Notes under the pieces: generated by a model
Databases searched by the model: none
Seen by the model: only the letters and a program-made list of their open reading frames with translations
Told to the model about the DNA's origin: nothing
Shown here: positions 17,572-26,447 of the stretch, piece after piece
Position numbering within the stretch: the stretch's first letter is position 1
How the letters are laid out: every line of letters starts with the position of its first letter
Source of the DNA: Ulvibacterium sp965228935
GTDB taxonomy: Bacteria > Bacteroidota > Bacteroidia > Flavobacteriales > Flavobacteriaceae
Length of the DNA stretch: 64,000 nucleotides
Reading direction: 5' to 3'
NCBI RefSeq assembly: GCF_965228935.1
Contig: NZ_OZ245846.1
Coordinates: 310,001 to 374,000, forward strand
Program-made: the position numbers and the translations under genes

Positions 17572-17749
17572 GACAAGGAAGTTGAGGGAATCCAAATGAA
17601 ACGGTGGAATATTGCGCCACCATTGAACTTAAGGGAATCAGTTTTTGAATTGACCTTTAAGGGGAAGCCATAGACGCTTGCCCGGCCCTAAGAGTTTTCC
17701 AGTGTGAAAAAGAATAAAAAACTGCTTTTATACAATCAGGAAAAGGGAA

Positions 17750-18646
17750 ATGATGGACAAAAAATTTAACGATGCCTGGGAAAAAATGGTCGAAAAACTC
17801 GATTCATGGTTCGACACTTTGGTGGTTAACCTGCCCAACCTTATCATCGCCCTTCTGGTATTTATCATTACCCTGATCCTTTCCCGATATATCAACAAAT
17901 TGGCATCAAAAATTCTGGAACGTACCAAACTGCAAGCTTCCATGCAGAATTTGATTTCCAAATTGGTGTCGGTTACGGTAATCTTATTTGGACTTTTTTT
18001 GGTATTGGGCATTTTGAATTTAAGCAAAACCCTAAATGCGATTTTGGCCGGTGCCGGCGTTGTGGGTCTGGCCGTTGGTCTTGCACTACAGGGTGCTTTG
18101 GCCAATACGTATTCCGGGATTGTCCTATCCTATATTAAACATATAAAATTTGGCGATTGGGTAGAGACCAATGGGTTTGAAGGGGAGGTGGTTGATCTGG
18201 ACCTTCGTTCGGTTACGCTTAAACAACCTGACAATAATTTAGTTTACATTCCGAACAAGTTGGTAGTGGAGAACCCCATTAAAAATTTTTCCACAACAGC
18301 GCAGTCACGGGTTATACTGGAATGTGGGGTAGACTATTCCTCCGATTTAAATTTTGTTAGGGAATTAGTCATAAAAAGAATTTCGGAGGCTTTTGATGAG
18401 GTAGAGGACAAGGAAGATATTATTTTCCTTTTTAAGGAATTTGGTGATAGTAGTATCAACTTTGAGGTCCGTTTTTTGATAGATTCTACCTCTGCCCTGG
18501 AAGTTGCAAAGGCCAAGACGGAGGCATTAATCCTAATTAAGGAGACATTTGATAAAAATGGTATTACCATTCCTTTCCCCATCCGTACTTTGGATCTGCC
18601 CGAAACGCTCAAGATCGAAACGGAAAAAGCAGCGAATAGGGATTAG
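17750..18646 (+). CDS. mscS: small-conductance mechanosensitive channel (MscS family)
   Basis: 298 residues with three hydrophobic helices, then the pore helix with Gly/Ala zipper (ILAGAGVVGLAVGLALQGALAN), followed by the beta-domain motif FGDWVETNGFEGEVVDLDLR and a C-terminal cytoplasmic cage ending in FPIRTLDLP. Size is close to E. coli MscS. It opens on hypo-osmotic shock. It lies next to a potassium transporter, which fits osmotic control. Confidence 0.95.
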   Translation: MMDKKFNDAWEKMVEKLDSWFDTLVVNLPNLIIALLVFIITLILSRYINKLASKILERTKLQASMQNLISKLVSVTVILFGLFLVLGILNLSKTLNAILAGAGVVGLAVGLALQGALANTYSGIVLSYIKHIKFGDWVETNGFEGEVVDLDLRSVTLKQPDNNLVYIPNKLVVENPIKNFSTTAQSRVILECGVDYSSDLNFVRELVIKRISEAFDEVEDKEDIIFLFKEFGDSSINFEVRFLIDSTSALEVAKAKTEALILIKETFDKNGITIPFPIRTLDLPETLKIETEKAANRD

Positions 18647-18723
18647 GCCTCACTTTTTTTTCTTTTGCTAAATTGTGACATCTTTAAAATCTGTCCTATA
18701 TCCACAGACCAACTCGGTTTTCA

Positions 18724-20076
18724 ATGAAATTGCTAAAAAGAATTTACGGGAAATACCAAAGGTTTAAACTTGGAATGTCTCCCCAACAGAATCTGTTTTA
18801 TGGTTTTTTCACGTATGTTTTTTTTGGATTTGTACTGCTTTGTCTGCCTGTGGTACAAAAAACCTCTGTATCTGTTCTGGATCACTTGTTTATGGCTACC
18901 TCTGCGGTTTCCACCACCGGGCTCGTAACCATCAGTGTATTTGACAGTTATACTATTTTAGGACAGATTATTGTTTGTGTTCTTTTTCAATTGGGCGGTA
19001 TTGGCTATTTGACCTTCACCACTTTTTTTCTTTTGTCTACTACCAGGAAACTAACACATTGGCATAGCCGGGTACTAAAAACCGAATTTACCCTTCCCGT
19101 TACCATTAAGATTTCGGACTTTCTAAAATCCGTGATTATCTTTTCCCTCACTATGGAGCTAATAGGAACGGTGGCCTTTTTGGTGGCCTTTACTGCAGAT
19201 GGTATGTCCTTTGCCGAGGCCATTTGGCCTTCAATATTCCATAGTATAAGCGCATTTTGTACCGCAGGATTCAGCCTTTTCAACACCGGCTTTACGGAAT
19301 ACGTCAGGGATGGTGCCATAAACTTTATCATATCTGTCCTCGCCATCTCAGGTTCATTGGGTTTTATAGTGGTTACGGATCTTCTTTTATGGATCAGAAG
19401 AAAATCCCATAAACTCAGCTTCACTACCAAAATCATTGGTTTTGGCTTCCTGATTCTTTTGGTTTTTGGTTTCTCATTCTTCTACCTCTTTGAACCGGCC
19501 GTCTATTCACTTTCGGGAAAAGAACGCATATACGCTGCATTTTTTCAGTCGATGACCGCTATGACTACGGTGGGTTTCAATACCGTGAATTTTGGCTCAT
19601 TTCTTTTGCCTATGCTCCTGGTAACTATATTGCTCATGTATATCGGCGCTTCCCCGTCCGGAACGGCAGGTGGTATGAAAATAACCACGCTAACAGCTGT
19701 TTTGGCGATTATGAAAAGTAGGCTAAGAGGACGTGATAAAATCACGTTTTTAGGCAGAAGCATTCCGTTTGAACGTCTTTATGTGGCTACCTCATCCTTT
19801 ATTTTCTATACGTCAATAATATTTTTGGGTACGTTTGCCCTATCCTTTAGCGAGGACTTCCCTTTTGAAAAAATCTTGTTCGAAGTGGCTTCTGCCCTGG
19901 GCACAGTTGGACTTAGTACGGGTATCACTGGCGAACTAAGCGATTTTGGCAAAGTTTTCGTTATTTTGTTGATGTTCATCGGCCGGTTGGGGGTTTTGAC
20001 CTTTGGCATCGCAGTATGGTCCAGGGGTCAAAAAAGCAAAGATGTCCAAGTCGTGGAGGATGACCTGGCCGTATAG
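18724..20076 (+). CDS. TrkH/KtrB-type potassium transporter subunit
   Basis: 450 residues, highly hydrophobic. It has the four pore-loop signatures of the family: AVSTTGLVT, AFCTAGFSLFN, AMTTVGFNTVN and ALGTVGLSTG. Such proteins form K+ or Na+/K+ uptake channels with a cytoplasmic TrkA/KtrA-type gating ring; no gating gene is nearby. It lies 78 bp after mscS on the same strand. Confidence 0.93.
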   Translation: MKLLKRIYGKYQRFKLGMSPQQNLFYGFFTYVFFGFVLLCLPVVQKTSVSVLDHLFMATSAVSTTGLVTISVFDSYTILGQIIVCVLFQLGGIGYLTFTTFFLLSTTRKLTHWHSRVLKTEFTLPVTIKISDFLKSVIIFSLTMELIGTVAFLVAFTADGMSFAEAIWPSIFHSISAFCTAGFSLFNTGFTEYVRDGAINFIISVLAISGSLGFIVVTDLLLWIRRKSHKLSFTTKIIGFGFLILLVFGFSFFYLFEPAVYSLSGKERIYAAFFQSMTAMTTVGFNTVNFGSFLLPMLLVTILLMYIGASPSGTAGGMKITTLTAVLAIMKSRLRGRDKITFLGRSIPFERLYVATSSFIFYTSIIFLGTFALSFSEDFPFEKILFEVASALGTVGLSTGITGELSDFGKVFVILLMFIGRLGVLTFGIAVWSRGQKSKDVQVVEDDLAV

Positions 20077-20086
20077 TAGACATTCT

Positions 20087-20299
20087 TCAGTCCACACGTT
20101 CCACTTCGCTTTCGCTTTTGAGAACATAGTCCCCACCCTCTTGCTTAATATAGAGCGCTTTGTTTCCCTCCTCCCCATTGCGCGTTACGGAGGTGTCTTT
20201 AATAGTCTTAGTTACCTTGGAAGTATAGGTCTCCACAACTTTCCCCTTGGCGGTTCCGTTGCCCCAGTTTCATTTTACACGAGTACCTTCAACTATCAT
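20087..20299 (-). pseudogene. DUF2945 (HVA1-like) gene with an internal stop at codon 10
   Basis: From ATG 20297-20299 the frame reads GTRVK, then TGA at 20270-20272, then in the same frame NWGNGTAKGKVVETYTSKV and on to SESEVERVD. The TGA stands at a conserved Trp position (VKWNWGNG in the family). So a full 70-codon DUF2945 gene is present except for one TGG-to-TGA change. It ends 11 bp from the end of the convergent K+ transporter. It could be a recent pseudogene or a base-calling error. Confidence 0.75.
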
Positions 20300-20561
20300 T
20301 TGTTTTGGCTTTTTGAATTTGCGGATCCCCACCATCTTCAAATACAGGGAACGGATGGTGGGAATAGCTTGGTTATCCCAACCCGCAAACTCTGCAGTAA
20401 TACATGAACAGAAGAGTTCAAATTTCCTGTTTTTTCGTATTAGTACGGGTTCCAAAAAAATCAATTTTTGACCCATATGGAAAGCCAAAAAAAGCTTGTC
20501 AAAATGGGTTAAAAATTCAGGCTTTACAACACTACTAGGCAAAACCTTCATTTTAACTTTA

Positions 20562-20852
20562 ATGAAAAATCAGAAAAGGATGATCGAGGTTGAATTTATA
20601 TCCGGTGTGGCCATTGGGTTTGCTATAGGCACTACCCTGACCATTTTTATCTCAATGATCAAGAGATTTAAAAATCGTAGGAAGGAGATACCCTTTTATA
20701 ATATTGGTGAATCCGGTAACGGAACCGAATCTTTTATTGAGATTCCATTGGAAAAAATGATGCTCAAGAAACCTAGAACCAATTCCTTAGGCATAGACCA
20801 TTTGAAGGATAAAATAAAAAGATTTAAAACGCGCAACCGATTTTACCATTAA
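20562..20852 (+). CDS. small single-span membrane protein
   Basis: I choose ATG 20562 (97 residues); ATG 20580 gives a start closer to the helix, and ATG 20496 is unlikely. One hydrophobic span (FISGVAIGFAIGTTLTIFI) precedes a basic cytoplasmic tail (KRFKNRRKE). No family recognised. The neighbouring gap 20300-20495 contains only the upstream region of the divergent DUF2945 remnant. Confidence 0.5.
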   Translation: MKNQKRMIEVEFISGVAIGFAIGTTLTIFISMIKRFKNRRKEIPFYNIGESGNGTESFIEIPLEKMMLKKPRTNSLGIDHLKDKIKRFKTRNRFYH

Positions 20853-20922
20853 ACAAAATCGGCTATGATGTAAAGTGGTAAACATCCCAAAATAAATTAC
20901 CATTCATGTAAAATCAGAAACA

Positions 20923-21372
20923 ATGAGTACGTATTCAGAAACTATTGGAAGTAAATTGAACGACCTCTTGGAAAAAACCTATGATGCCGAAAAGGGATTT
21001 AAAAAGGCGGCCGAAAACACAGAACACTATAATCTAAAGGCCTTTTTTGAGCGCAAGGCACAAGAGCGTTATAATTTTGGGCATGAATTAAAAAGCGAGA
21101 TCCAATCCTTTGGACAGAATGTGGATTCGGGGGATAGTATGGCGGGTAAGGCCCATCGTACCTGGATGGATATTAAGGCCCTATTCTCTTCGGACAATGA
21201 AGAATCGATGTTGGAGGAGGCGATACGGGGTGAAAAGGCATCCGTAGAAGAATATGAAGATGTATTGAACGAAACGGCATTGCCACCAAGTACCGCCAAC
21301 TTATTGATGAAACAAAAAAATACCATTGAAGGTGGGCTTGCTACCATCAAAAGATTGGAGGATCTCAATTGA
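20923..21372 (+). CDS. PA2169-family four-helix-bundle protein (DUF2383)
   Basis: 149 residues, all helical. It begins SKLNDLLEKTYDAEKGFKKAAE, with ERYNFGHELKSEI and MLEEAIRGEKASVEEYE at helix ends, the ferritin-like DUF2383 pattern. Function is unknown; such proteins recur in stress loci. It ends 19 bp before a shared terminator. Confidence 0.85.
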   Translation: MSTYSETIGSKLNDLLEKTYDAEKGFKKAAENTEHYNLKAFFERKAQERYNFGHELKSEIQSFGQNVDSGDSMAGKAHRTWMDIKALFSSDNEESMLEEAIRGEKASVEEYEDVLNETALPPSTANLLMKQKNTIEGGLATIKRLEDLN

Positions 21373-21390
21373 CCTATACGGTTAATTCAT

Positions 21391-21420
21391 AAAAGGGGAG
21401 GTATAAAAAACCTCCCTTTG
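21391..21420. terminator. bidirectional terminator between convergent genes
   Basis: GGGAGGT pairs with ACCTCCC around an A-rich loop, with A-run on the left and T-run on the right, so it can stop transcripts from both the DUF2383 gene and the converging AraC gene. Confidence 0.7.
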
Positions 21421-21425
21421 CAATT

Positions 21426-22436
21426 CTAGTTCACCAAAGGCTGAAAAACGCTGGTCTTATATTTTTTGGGGCTGCATCGGTACTTGTTCTTAAAAATCTT
21501 GCAAAAGTAACTTCTACTCGTAAGGCCAATGGAGTATACCACCTCGGAAATGTTCATATCCGTAGTCCGAATAAGTTGTTCCGCTTTTTTTAATCGCACA
21601 TCCCTGACATATTCACCTATGGTCATACCATGGATAAATTTAAATCCGAGCTGCAGTTTGGAAGCGGAAAGCCCTGATTTGGAGCATAAAGAACCAATGG
21701 TATGTGGTAATTCGGGATAGTTCCCGACAAAATCGCATAGCTCCTTTATCTCCTGCAATTCTCTTTTTAGTAATGAGATTGGGGGCAATTCTCCCTCAAT
21801 AATCTCCCGCTTAAACTGCTCGATCTGCTTTGCCAGTATTATTTGGCATATCCCGGTAAAGTGCATTAAACTGGAAAAAGTGCTTGCGAATTTGGCTTTT
21901 TCCAATGTTTTGAGCAATTCCGCAATATCCAGATTAAGCTTCCCTAAATGAAAGTATCCCATCTTTGTATCAAAGGATTGCAAGAGCTCTGCCATAGGGC
22001 TGTCCCATCCATTTTTGTCTAAATAGCGATTCCTATGGATTCCAATGGCGTTAAGTACCAACCTTTTATCCTTGCGTATTAAAAGTTCACTTATCACATG
22101 TACGCCATTGGAGACCACCGCAGTCTGTAATTCCTCCAATGGAACCAGAATGGCCTCTTTTTTGAATTTATGAAAACAGCTCCCCTGCAAACAATACAAA
22201 AAACAAACATGGTTCTGACCCTCCCGATTTAGGCAAATGGTCAAATCCTGGTTTAATCGTAGATCAAATTCAAAGGCAACCAGCCCCTCATCGAAACAGA
22301 CACAGCGTACTTGTCCACTGCCTAGGGATTCATCCATCCTTAATATCGGAACTCCGTTTTCTAAGGATACATCACCTTTTAAAAAAATCCTTAGTGATTC
22401 CAATTCCTGTAATGCCCTTTGTTTTCTTGTATCCAT
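21426..22436 (-). CDS. AraC-family transcriptional regulator (paralogue 2)
   Basis: 336 residues with the same architecture as the regulator at 13689: unclassified N-domain, then the AraC HTH pair (SKSGLSASKLQLGFKFIHG and SEVVYSIGLTSRSYFCKIF). In this copy the N-domain is more divergent and carries several Cys (CVCFDE, CFLYCLQGSC), which could matter for sensing. It is divergent from the SRAP-like gene. Confidence 0.9.
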   Translation of the reverse strand: MDTRKQRALQELESLRIFLKGDVSLENGVPILRMDESLGSGQVRCVCFDEGLVAFEFDLRLNQDLTICLNREGQNHVCFLYCLQGSCFHKFKKEAILVPLEELQTAVVSNGVHVISELLIRKDKRLVLNAIGIHRNRYLDKNGWDSPMAELLQSFDTKMGYFHLGKLNLDIAELLKTLEKAKFASTFSSLMHFTGICQIILAKQIEQFKREIIEGELPPISLLKRELQEIKELCDFVGNYPELPHTIGSLCSKSGLSASKLQLGFKFIHGMTIGEYVRDVRLKKAEQLIRTTDMNISEVVYSIGLTSRSYFCKIFKNKYRCSPKKYKTSVFQPLVN

Positions 22437-22660
22437 GGCTATTGTTTTACGGACGGACTTTTACTTTGCGTCTCTCATTTGGCTTCATCAAAATTAGTTG
22501 AAGCAGCATAGTTTGCTTGCCGAATTTGGAGAAATGTTTAACGTTATCGAGAGTGTCTCAGGAATTTGCATCATATGGTTAAACATTTAGACCCTAATGG
22601 GTTACATTTTGTAGCGTTTGAAACAATAGCTCAAATACTATTTTTGTTACTTGCGTTGGA

Positions 22661-23374
22661 ATGAACGTTGCTATGTATTTTAAACTTTCGAATATTGCGA
22701 AGCGGGAGCAAATGGAACGATTATTCGAAGTTTCCTTTAAACATCCCAATTTATATCGGCCCGAAGTGGTAATCAACGGATTGAACGAATCTAATTTACC
22801 GGTAATCACCTCTTTGGAACCACATACGATTTCCCTGGCTATCTGGGGGTTGTTGCCAAAAGGTTACCATGAGGATTGGTCTATTTTTCAAAATAGCTCC
22901 AATACATTGAACATCGATGAGAGCCAACTGGATTCCGACCTATGGTTCGTATCGGCTTTTGAACAACGTAGATGCCTAATTCTTGTTACTGGCTTTTTTA
23001 CCTCTTATTTACGAAATGGCGAGGTGTACCCTTATTATGTTGGATTAAAGTCCGAAGCACCCTTTTTTTTGGCAGGAATCTACAACGTTTTGGATGATGG
23101 ATTTATAACCTGTTCTTTATTGGTCGGCAAGGCCAATGAATATGTAAAGAGGTTCCAGAATGTCGTGGATCATATGCCCATAATCATTGGTCAAAGCAAG
23201 GCCGATCAATGGCTGGACAGGGACACCCCTTTGGAGCAGGCAAAAAGCTTGGTAAGAGCGCCCCAAAAGTTCAACTTACGGGCAAACCCGATAGCCAAGG
23301 AGTTTTTTAATAGGAATATTTCCTATGATAGTATGTTGGAGCCCTATGATTATCCAGACCTACCAGATCCTTAA
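22661..23374 (+). CDS. SRAP (HMCES/YedK)-family protein lacking the catalytic residues
   Basis: 237 residues. The SRAP core is recognisable: AIWGLLPKGY, RRCLILVTGFF, PYYVGLKSEAPFFLAGIYN and MPIIIGQ. Family enzymes form a DNA-protein crosslink through Cys2; here the N-terminus is MNVAMYF or, from the second Met, MYFK, without Cys. The catalytic Glu of GFYEW is replaced (GFFTS), and the His before RMPV is Gln (FQNVVDHMP). It appears to be a pseudoenzyme. It sits 3 bp from the end of a convergent AraC gene. Confidence 0.8.
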   Translation: MNVAMYFKLSNIAKREQMERLFEVSFKHPNLYRPEVVINGLNESNLPVITSLEPHTISLAIWGLLPKGYHEDWSIFQNSSNTLNIDESQLDSDLWFVSAFEQRRCLILVTGFFTSYLRNGEVYPYYVGLKSEAPFFLAGIYNVLDDGFITCSLLVGKANEYVKRFQNVVDHMPIIIGQSKADQWLDRDTPLEQAKSLVRAPQKFNLRANPIAKEFFNRNISYDSMLEPYDYPDLPDP

Positions 23375-23377
23375 AAA

Positions 23378-24403
23378 CTAGCTTTTACTTCGTTTTAATT
23401 GCTTTCTATACTCCGTAGGCAAGACGCCGTAGGCTTCGGAAAAAATCTTTGAAAAATAACTTCTGCTCCTAATGCCTACGGCATAGACGATTTCCGATAC
23501 GGAAAGATCGGTATTGCTTAGATAATCCCTGGAAATTTCCAGTTTAAGTTGGCGTACGTATTCGTTAACCGATTTTGAATAGAGCACTTGAAAACCGAGC
23601 TGTAGTTTTTTTGGGCTAAGTCCCGATTCTTGTGATAAGATCCGCACCGAGATTGGACTGGCTATTCGATCGACAATGAAATCGGATAATCGATGGATCT
23701 TTTTGATGTCTTCCTTGCACAGGGATTCCGGTAAAGTGCTGCCAGTTTCAAAGTTATGGTGTTCCATCAATTGCATGGCCAGAATAAGGTACAACCTTCC
23801 TTCCAGGGAAAGCGTACGGATAACACCGCTCTCGTATGAATTGTGCAGAGCCTTTACCTCATCCGCTATTTTAAGACTGTAATTTCCCTTGTGCTTATAG
23901 GGAAAGGAAGAACCTTCATCTTCAAATAAGGACAACAGTATTTCGTTGAGATAGGTAATATTGTTATTCTTCTTCTTGAGATACTCCTTTCTCACAATTC
24001 GGATGAAATTGACCTTGATTTCCCTACCCGGAGAGAAAACAAAAGTTTTTTTGGAATACCGTTTTGGGGCAATGATAATATTCTGATACTGTTCCAAATC
24101 AATATATTCTTCCGTATCATCCTCTTTATATTTAAACGATCCCTTGGAAACAAAAACAAACTCAATTGGTGAAATAGTGCTCGTTTTGAAAAGAATTTTT
24201 ACATCCTCGTTGAAATTAAGGGTACAATCCAATAGGGAAACCCCCCAGTCAAAAGAAATACTTCGTACTATTCCCTTACCTATTGCATTATTGAATTCCA
24301 GTGTACGCTCTCCCCATTCTTCATTGAGATTTCCTTGTAGGCAAAGATTGAGCTGCTCCAGTATTGTCTCTTCCTTAGTGCTTCTAATCACAATCTCTCG
24401 CAT
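23378..24403 (-). CDS. AraC-family transcriptional regulator (paralogue 3)
   Basis: The start at 24403 is chosen over 24442 because it is preceded by a strong AGGAGG ribosome-binding site and matches the N-termini of the paralogues. The 341-residue product has EEWGERTLEFNN and FDWGVSLLDC in the N-domain and an AraC HTH pair (SQESGLSPKKLQLGFQ and SEIVYAVGIRSRSYFSKIF). It is followed on the same strand, in the reading direction, by the end of the SRAP-like gene from the other strand. Confidence 0.9.
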   Translation of the reverse strand: MREIVIRSTKEETILEQLNLCLQGNLNEEWGERTLEFNNAIGKGIVRSISFDWGVSLLDCTLNFNEDVKILFKTSTISPIEFVFVSKGSFKYKEDDTEEYIDLEQYQNIIIAPKRYSKKTFVFSPGREIKVNFIRIVRKEYLKKKNNNITYLNEILLSLFEDEGSSFPYKHKGNYSLKIADEVKALHNSYESGVIRTLSLEGRLYLILAMQLMEHHNFETGSTLPESLCKEDIKKIHRLSDFIVDRIASPISVRILSQESGLSPKKLQLGFQVLYSKSVNEYVRQLKLEISRDYLSNTDLSVSEIVYAVGIRSRSYFSKIFSEAYGVLPTEYRKQLKRSKS

Positions 24404-24578
24404 AATGATTCCTCCTGTCCACAATTTTGATTTGTAGTGCAAAGGAACTAAGGAACGTCCTAGGACATTGACAAATTTGAAACGTTAAATAACACAAAAG
24501 GGCTCATTAATGACTATAACTTTTGTTAAAAAGTTAAACAAAACTACATTTTAAGAAAAAAGCTGTTGCCTAATCGCC

Positions 24579-25625
24579 TTAGGCAATTTTGGCCGATTTG
24601 TTCCTATTTCCCCTAAGCTTTTGAAGATATTGCGTTGGGGTCATGGCATAGCGATTCTTAAATAGTTTGGAAAAGTAACTTCTGGAATTGATTCCTATTC
24701 TATACGTAATCTCAGTGATATTCAAGTCCGTGTTCTCCATGAGGTTTTTCGCCATTTCAATACGGGCATTACGGATATATTGGTTAACGGACATGCCATA
24801 CAAATGCTTAAAGCCATTCTGCAGTGTATTCTGGTTGAGCCCTACCCTTCTCGCCAAAGCTATTATATTGTCCATACTCTCCAGTTCCTCTTCAATAATA
24901 TTGGCGGCTTCCTCAATTTTTTCAACAGTGGCCTGCCTTAAAATTTTGCGCTTGTCCGGATCGGTGAGGTCATCCAGATATTGTCTAAGATGATGGGCTA
25001 ATATCTCATACGCCTTACCTTCCAGAAAAACAGACCGGGTAAAACCCACCAATTCACTGTCTATACACTGTTCTATACATTTAGCTATGTCCAAGGTATA
25101 GTGCCCTTTGTGAAAAAATAGATTAATGCCGTTCACATCGCGAAAAAGCTCTTCCAATTCAGGGTTCATATCGGGGAGGAAATCCTCTATTTTCTCCTCA
25201 AAGAGTTTTCTGTTGATTTCCAGGCTGAAAAAACAGATTGGTTTATTGGCCGGAAGGGTAATGTTATGTCCATGTTTGCTATTGCAGGAAAGGATGGCAC
25301 TTTCCAGATGCCTTATCTCCCGTATTTCTGACTTTCCTTCAAATTTATGCCTTATGGAGGATTCCCTATTGAAAATAATTTTTAAGGGCTGTACGTAGGA
25401 TTGGTTGGTCAAAAGATGAACTTCTTTCTTAAGGTGGATATCCAAATCTATAATTCCTACACCATTAGAAAAGGAAACGGCCTTAACATAACCCTTGCCC
25501 ATTTTCTTTGGAATATCAAAACACATTTCGTTGTTGTCCTCCTCATAGGAGGCCCCCAAGGTGTCTGAAATATCCCTGATTACGTCCCGAACATCCAGAT
25601 CCTTAATCTCGATCCTATTTTCCAT
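24579..25625 (-). CDS. AraC-family transcriptional regulator (paralogue 4)
   Basis: 348 residues, the most divergent of the four: it has the shared N-domain pattern KGYVKAVSFSNGVGIIDLDI and the AraC HTH pair (ARRVGLNQNTLQNGFKHLYG and TEITYRIGINSRSYFSKLF). It lies head-to-tail behind paralogue 3 with a 176-bp gap, which points to tandem duplication. The 268-bp region upstream (25626-25893) shows no gene. Confidence 0.9.
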   Translation of the reverse strand: MENRIEIKDLDVRDVIRDISDTLGASYEEDNNEMCFDIPKKMGKGYVKAVSFSNGVGIIDLDIHLKKEVHLLTNQSYVQPLKIIFNRESSIRHKFEGKSEIREIRHLESAILSCNSKHGHNITLPANKPICFFSLEINRKLFEEKIEDFLPDMNPELEELFRDVNGINLFFHKGHYTLDIAKCIEQCIDSELVGFTRSVFLEGKAYEILAHHLRQYLDDLTDPDKRKILRQATVEKIEEAANIIEEELESMDNIIALARRVGLNQNTLQNGFKHLYGMSVNQYIRNARIEMAKNLMENTDLNITEITYRIGINSRSYFSKLFKNRYAMTPTQYLQKLRGNRNKSAKIA

Positions 25626-25893
25626 AGTCTTTTACCTGAGTACCTAAAGATAGGTTATTTACCATTATTTTTTTTGTGGTTTTATTTTTTATTTGATTAA
25701 AAAAAATGGTTTCGGTCAAGGTATATAGACCTGTTTACCTATTTGATTATAAGTATAATAGGGCTAGTTTGGAAATGGGTCAAGAATTCTATGGATACCA
25801 TCAACGCATCAGGTCATATAATCCCATCTTTGTATTGAAGGATGAAAATTACCATCCATTTCTTAACTAAATTATTAACTAAAACCACATGAT

Positions 25894-26055
25894 ATGTTAC
25901 GTTGGACAATTACATTTATAGTCCTTGCCATTATCGCCGCAGTGTTCGGCTTTGGAGGGATTGCCGCTGGTGCGGCGAGTATTGCTAAAATCCTATTTTT
26001 TATATTCTTGGTACTTTTCGTAGTATCACTGTTCAGGGGAAAAAAAATACTCTAA
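25894..26055 (+). CDS. DUF1328 (YtjA-like) small membrane protein
   Basis: 53 residues: MLRWTITFIVLAIIAAVFGF, then GGIAAGAASIAKILFFIFLVLFVVSL and a basic end. This is the DUF1328 pattern of two short membrane helices with a Gly/Ala-rich hairpin. Function is unknown; homologues are often stress-associated. It starts 22 bp upstream of a small lipoprotein on the same strand, so the pair probably forms one transcript. Confidence 0.85.
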   Translation: MLRWTITFIVLAIIAAVFGFGGIAAGAASIAKILFFIFLVLFVVSLFRGKKIL

Positions 26056-26076
26056 CCTTAAAAAAATCAGAAAATC

Positions 26077-26259
26077 ATGAGAAAATCATTAGTTATGTTC
26101 ATGCTTACCCTGGCCACGATTTTTATAGTTGTTGCTTGTAGGGAAGACAAAACGGCAGGAGAGAAGATAGAAGATGGTATTGAAGAGGTCGGTGAAGGTA
26201 TAGAAGAAGGTGCAGAGGAAGTGGGTGATGAGGTAGAGGATGCTGTTGACGATAATTAA
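26077..26259 (+). CDS. small acidic lipoprotein
   Basis: 60 residues. A signal peptide ends in VVAC, then the mature part is Glu/Gly/Asp-rich with repeats of the type EE(V/G)GEGIEEGAEEV. It lies 21 bp after the DUF1328 gene. No family recognised; shape resembles entericidin-type stress lipoproteins. A strong terminator follows 28 bp later. Confidence 0.65.
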   Translation: MRKSLVMFMLTLATIFIVVACREDKTAGEKIEDGIEEVGEGIEEGAEEVGDEVEDAVDDN

Positions 26260-26286
26260 CAAGAATACCAACCTGATACTGGGATT

Positions 26287-26320
26287 ACGGACAAATGGAA
26301 AAGCATTTGTCCGTTTTTTA
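26287..26320 (+). terminator. terminator after DUF1328-lipoprotein operon
   Basis: An 11-bp stem (ACGGACAAATG with CATTTGTCCGT) with a six-base loop, followed by six T. It closes the two-gene transcript. Confidence 0.85.
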
Positions 26321-26447
26321 TTGTAATGACACCGTAAACATTTCTGGGCCTTCCCAAGGAAAGAAGGTTAGGATTTGCCGGGCCCGATCACTCTTTTTTG
26401 GACATATGTTTACCATTTAAATCGATATGAAAGCGTAATGTCACTTC

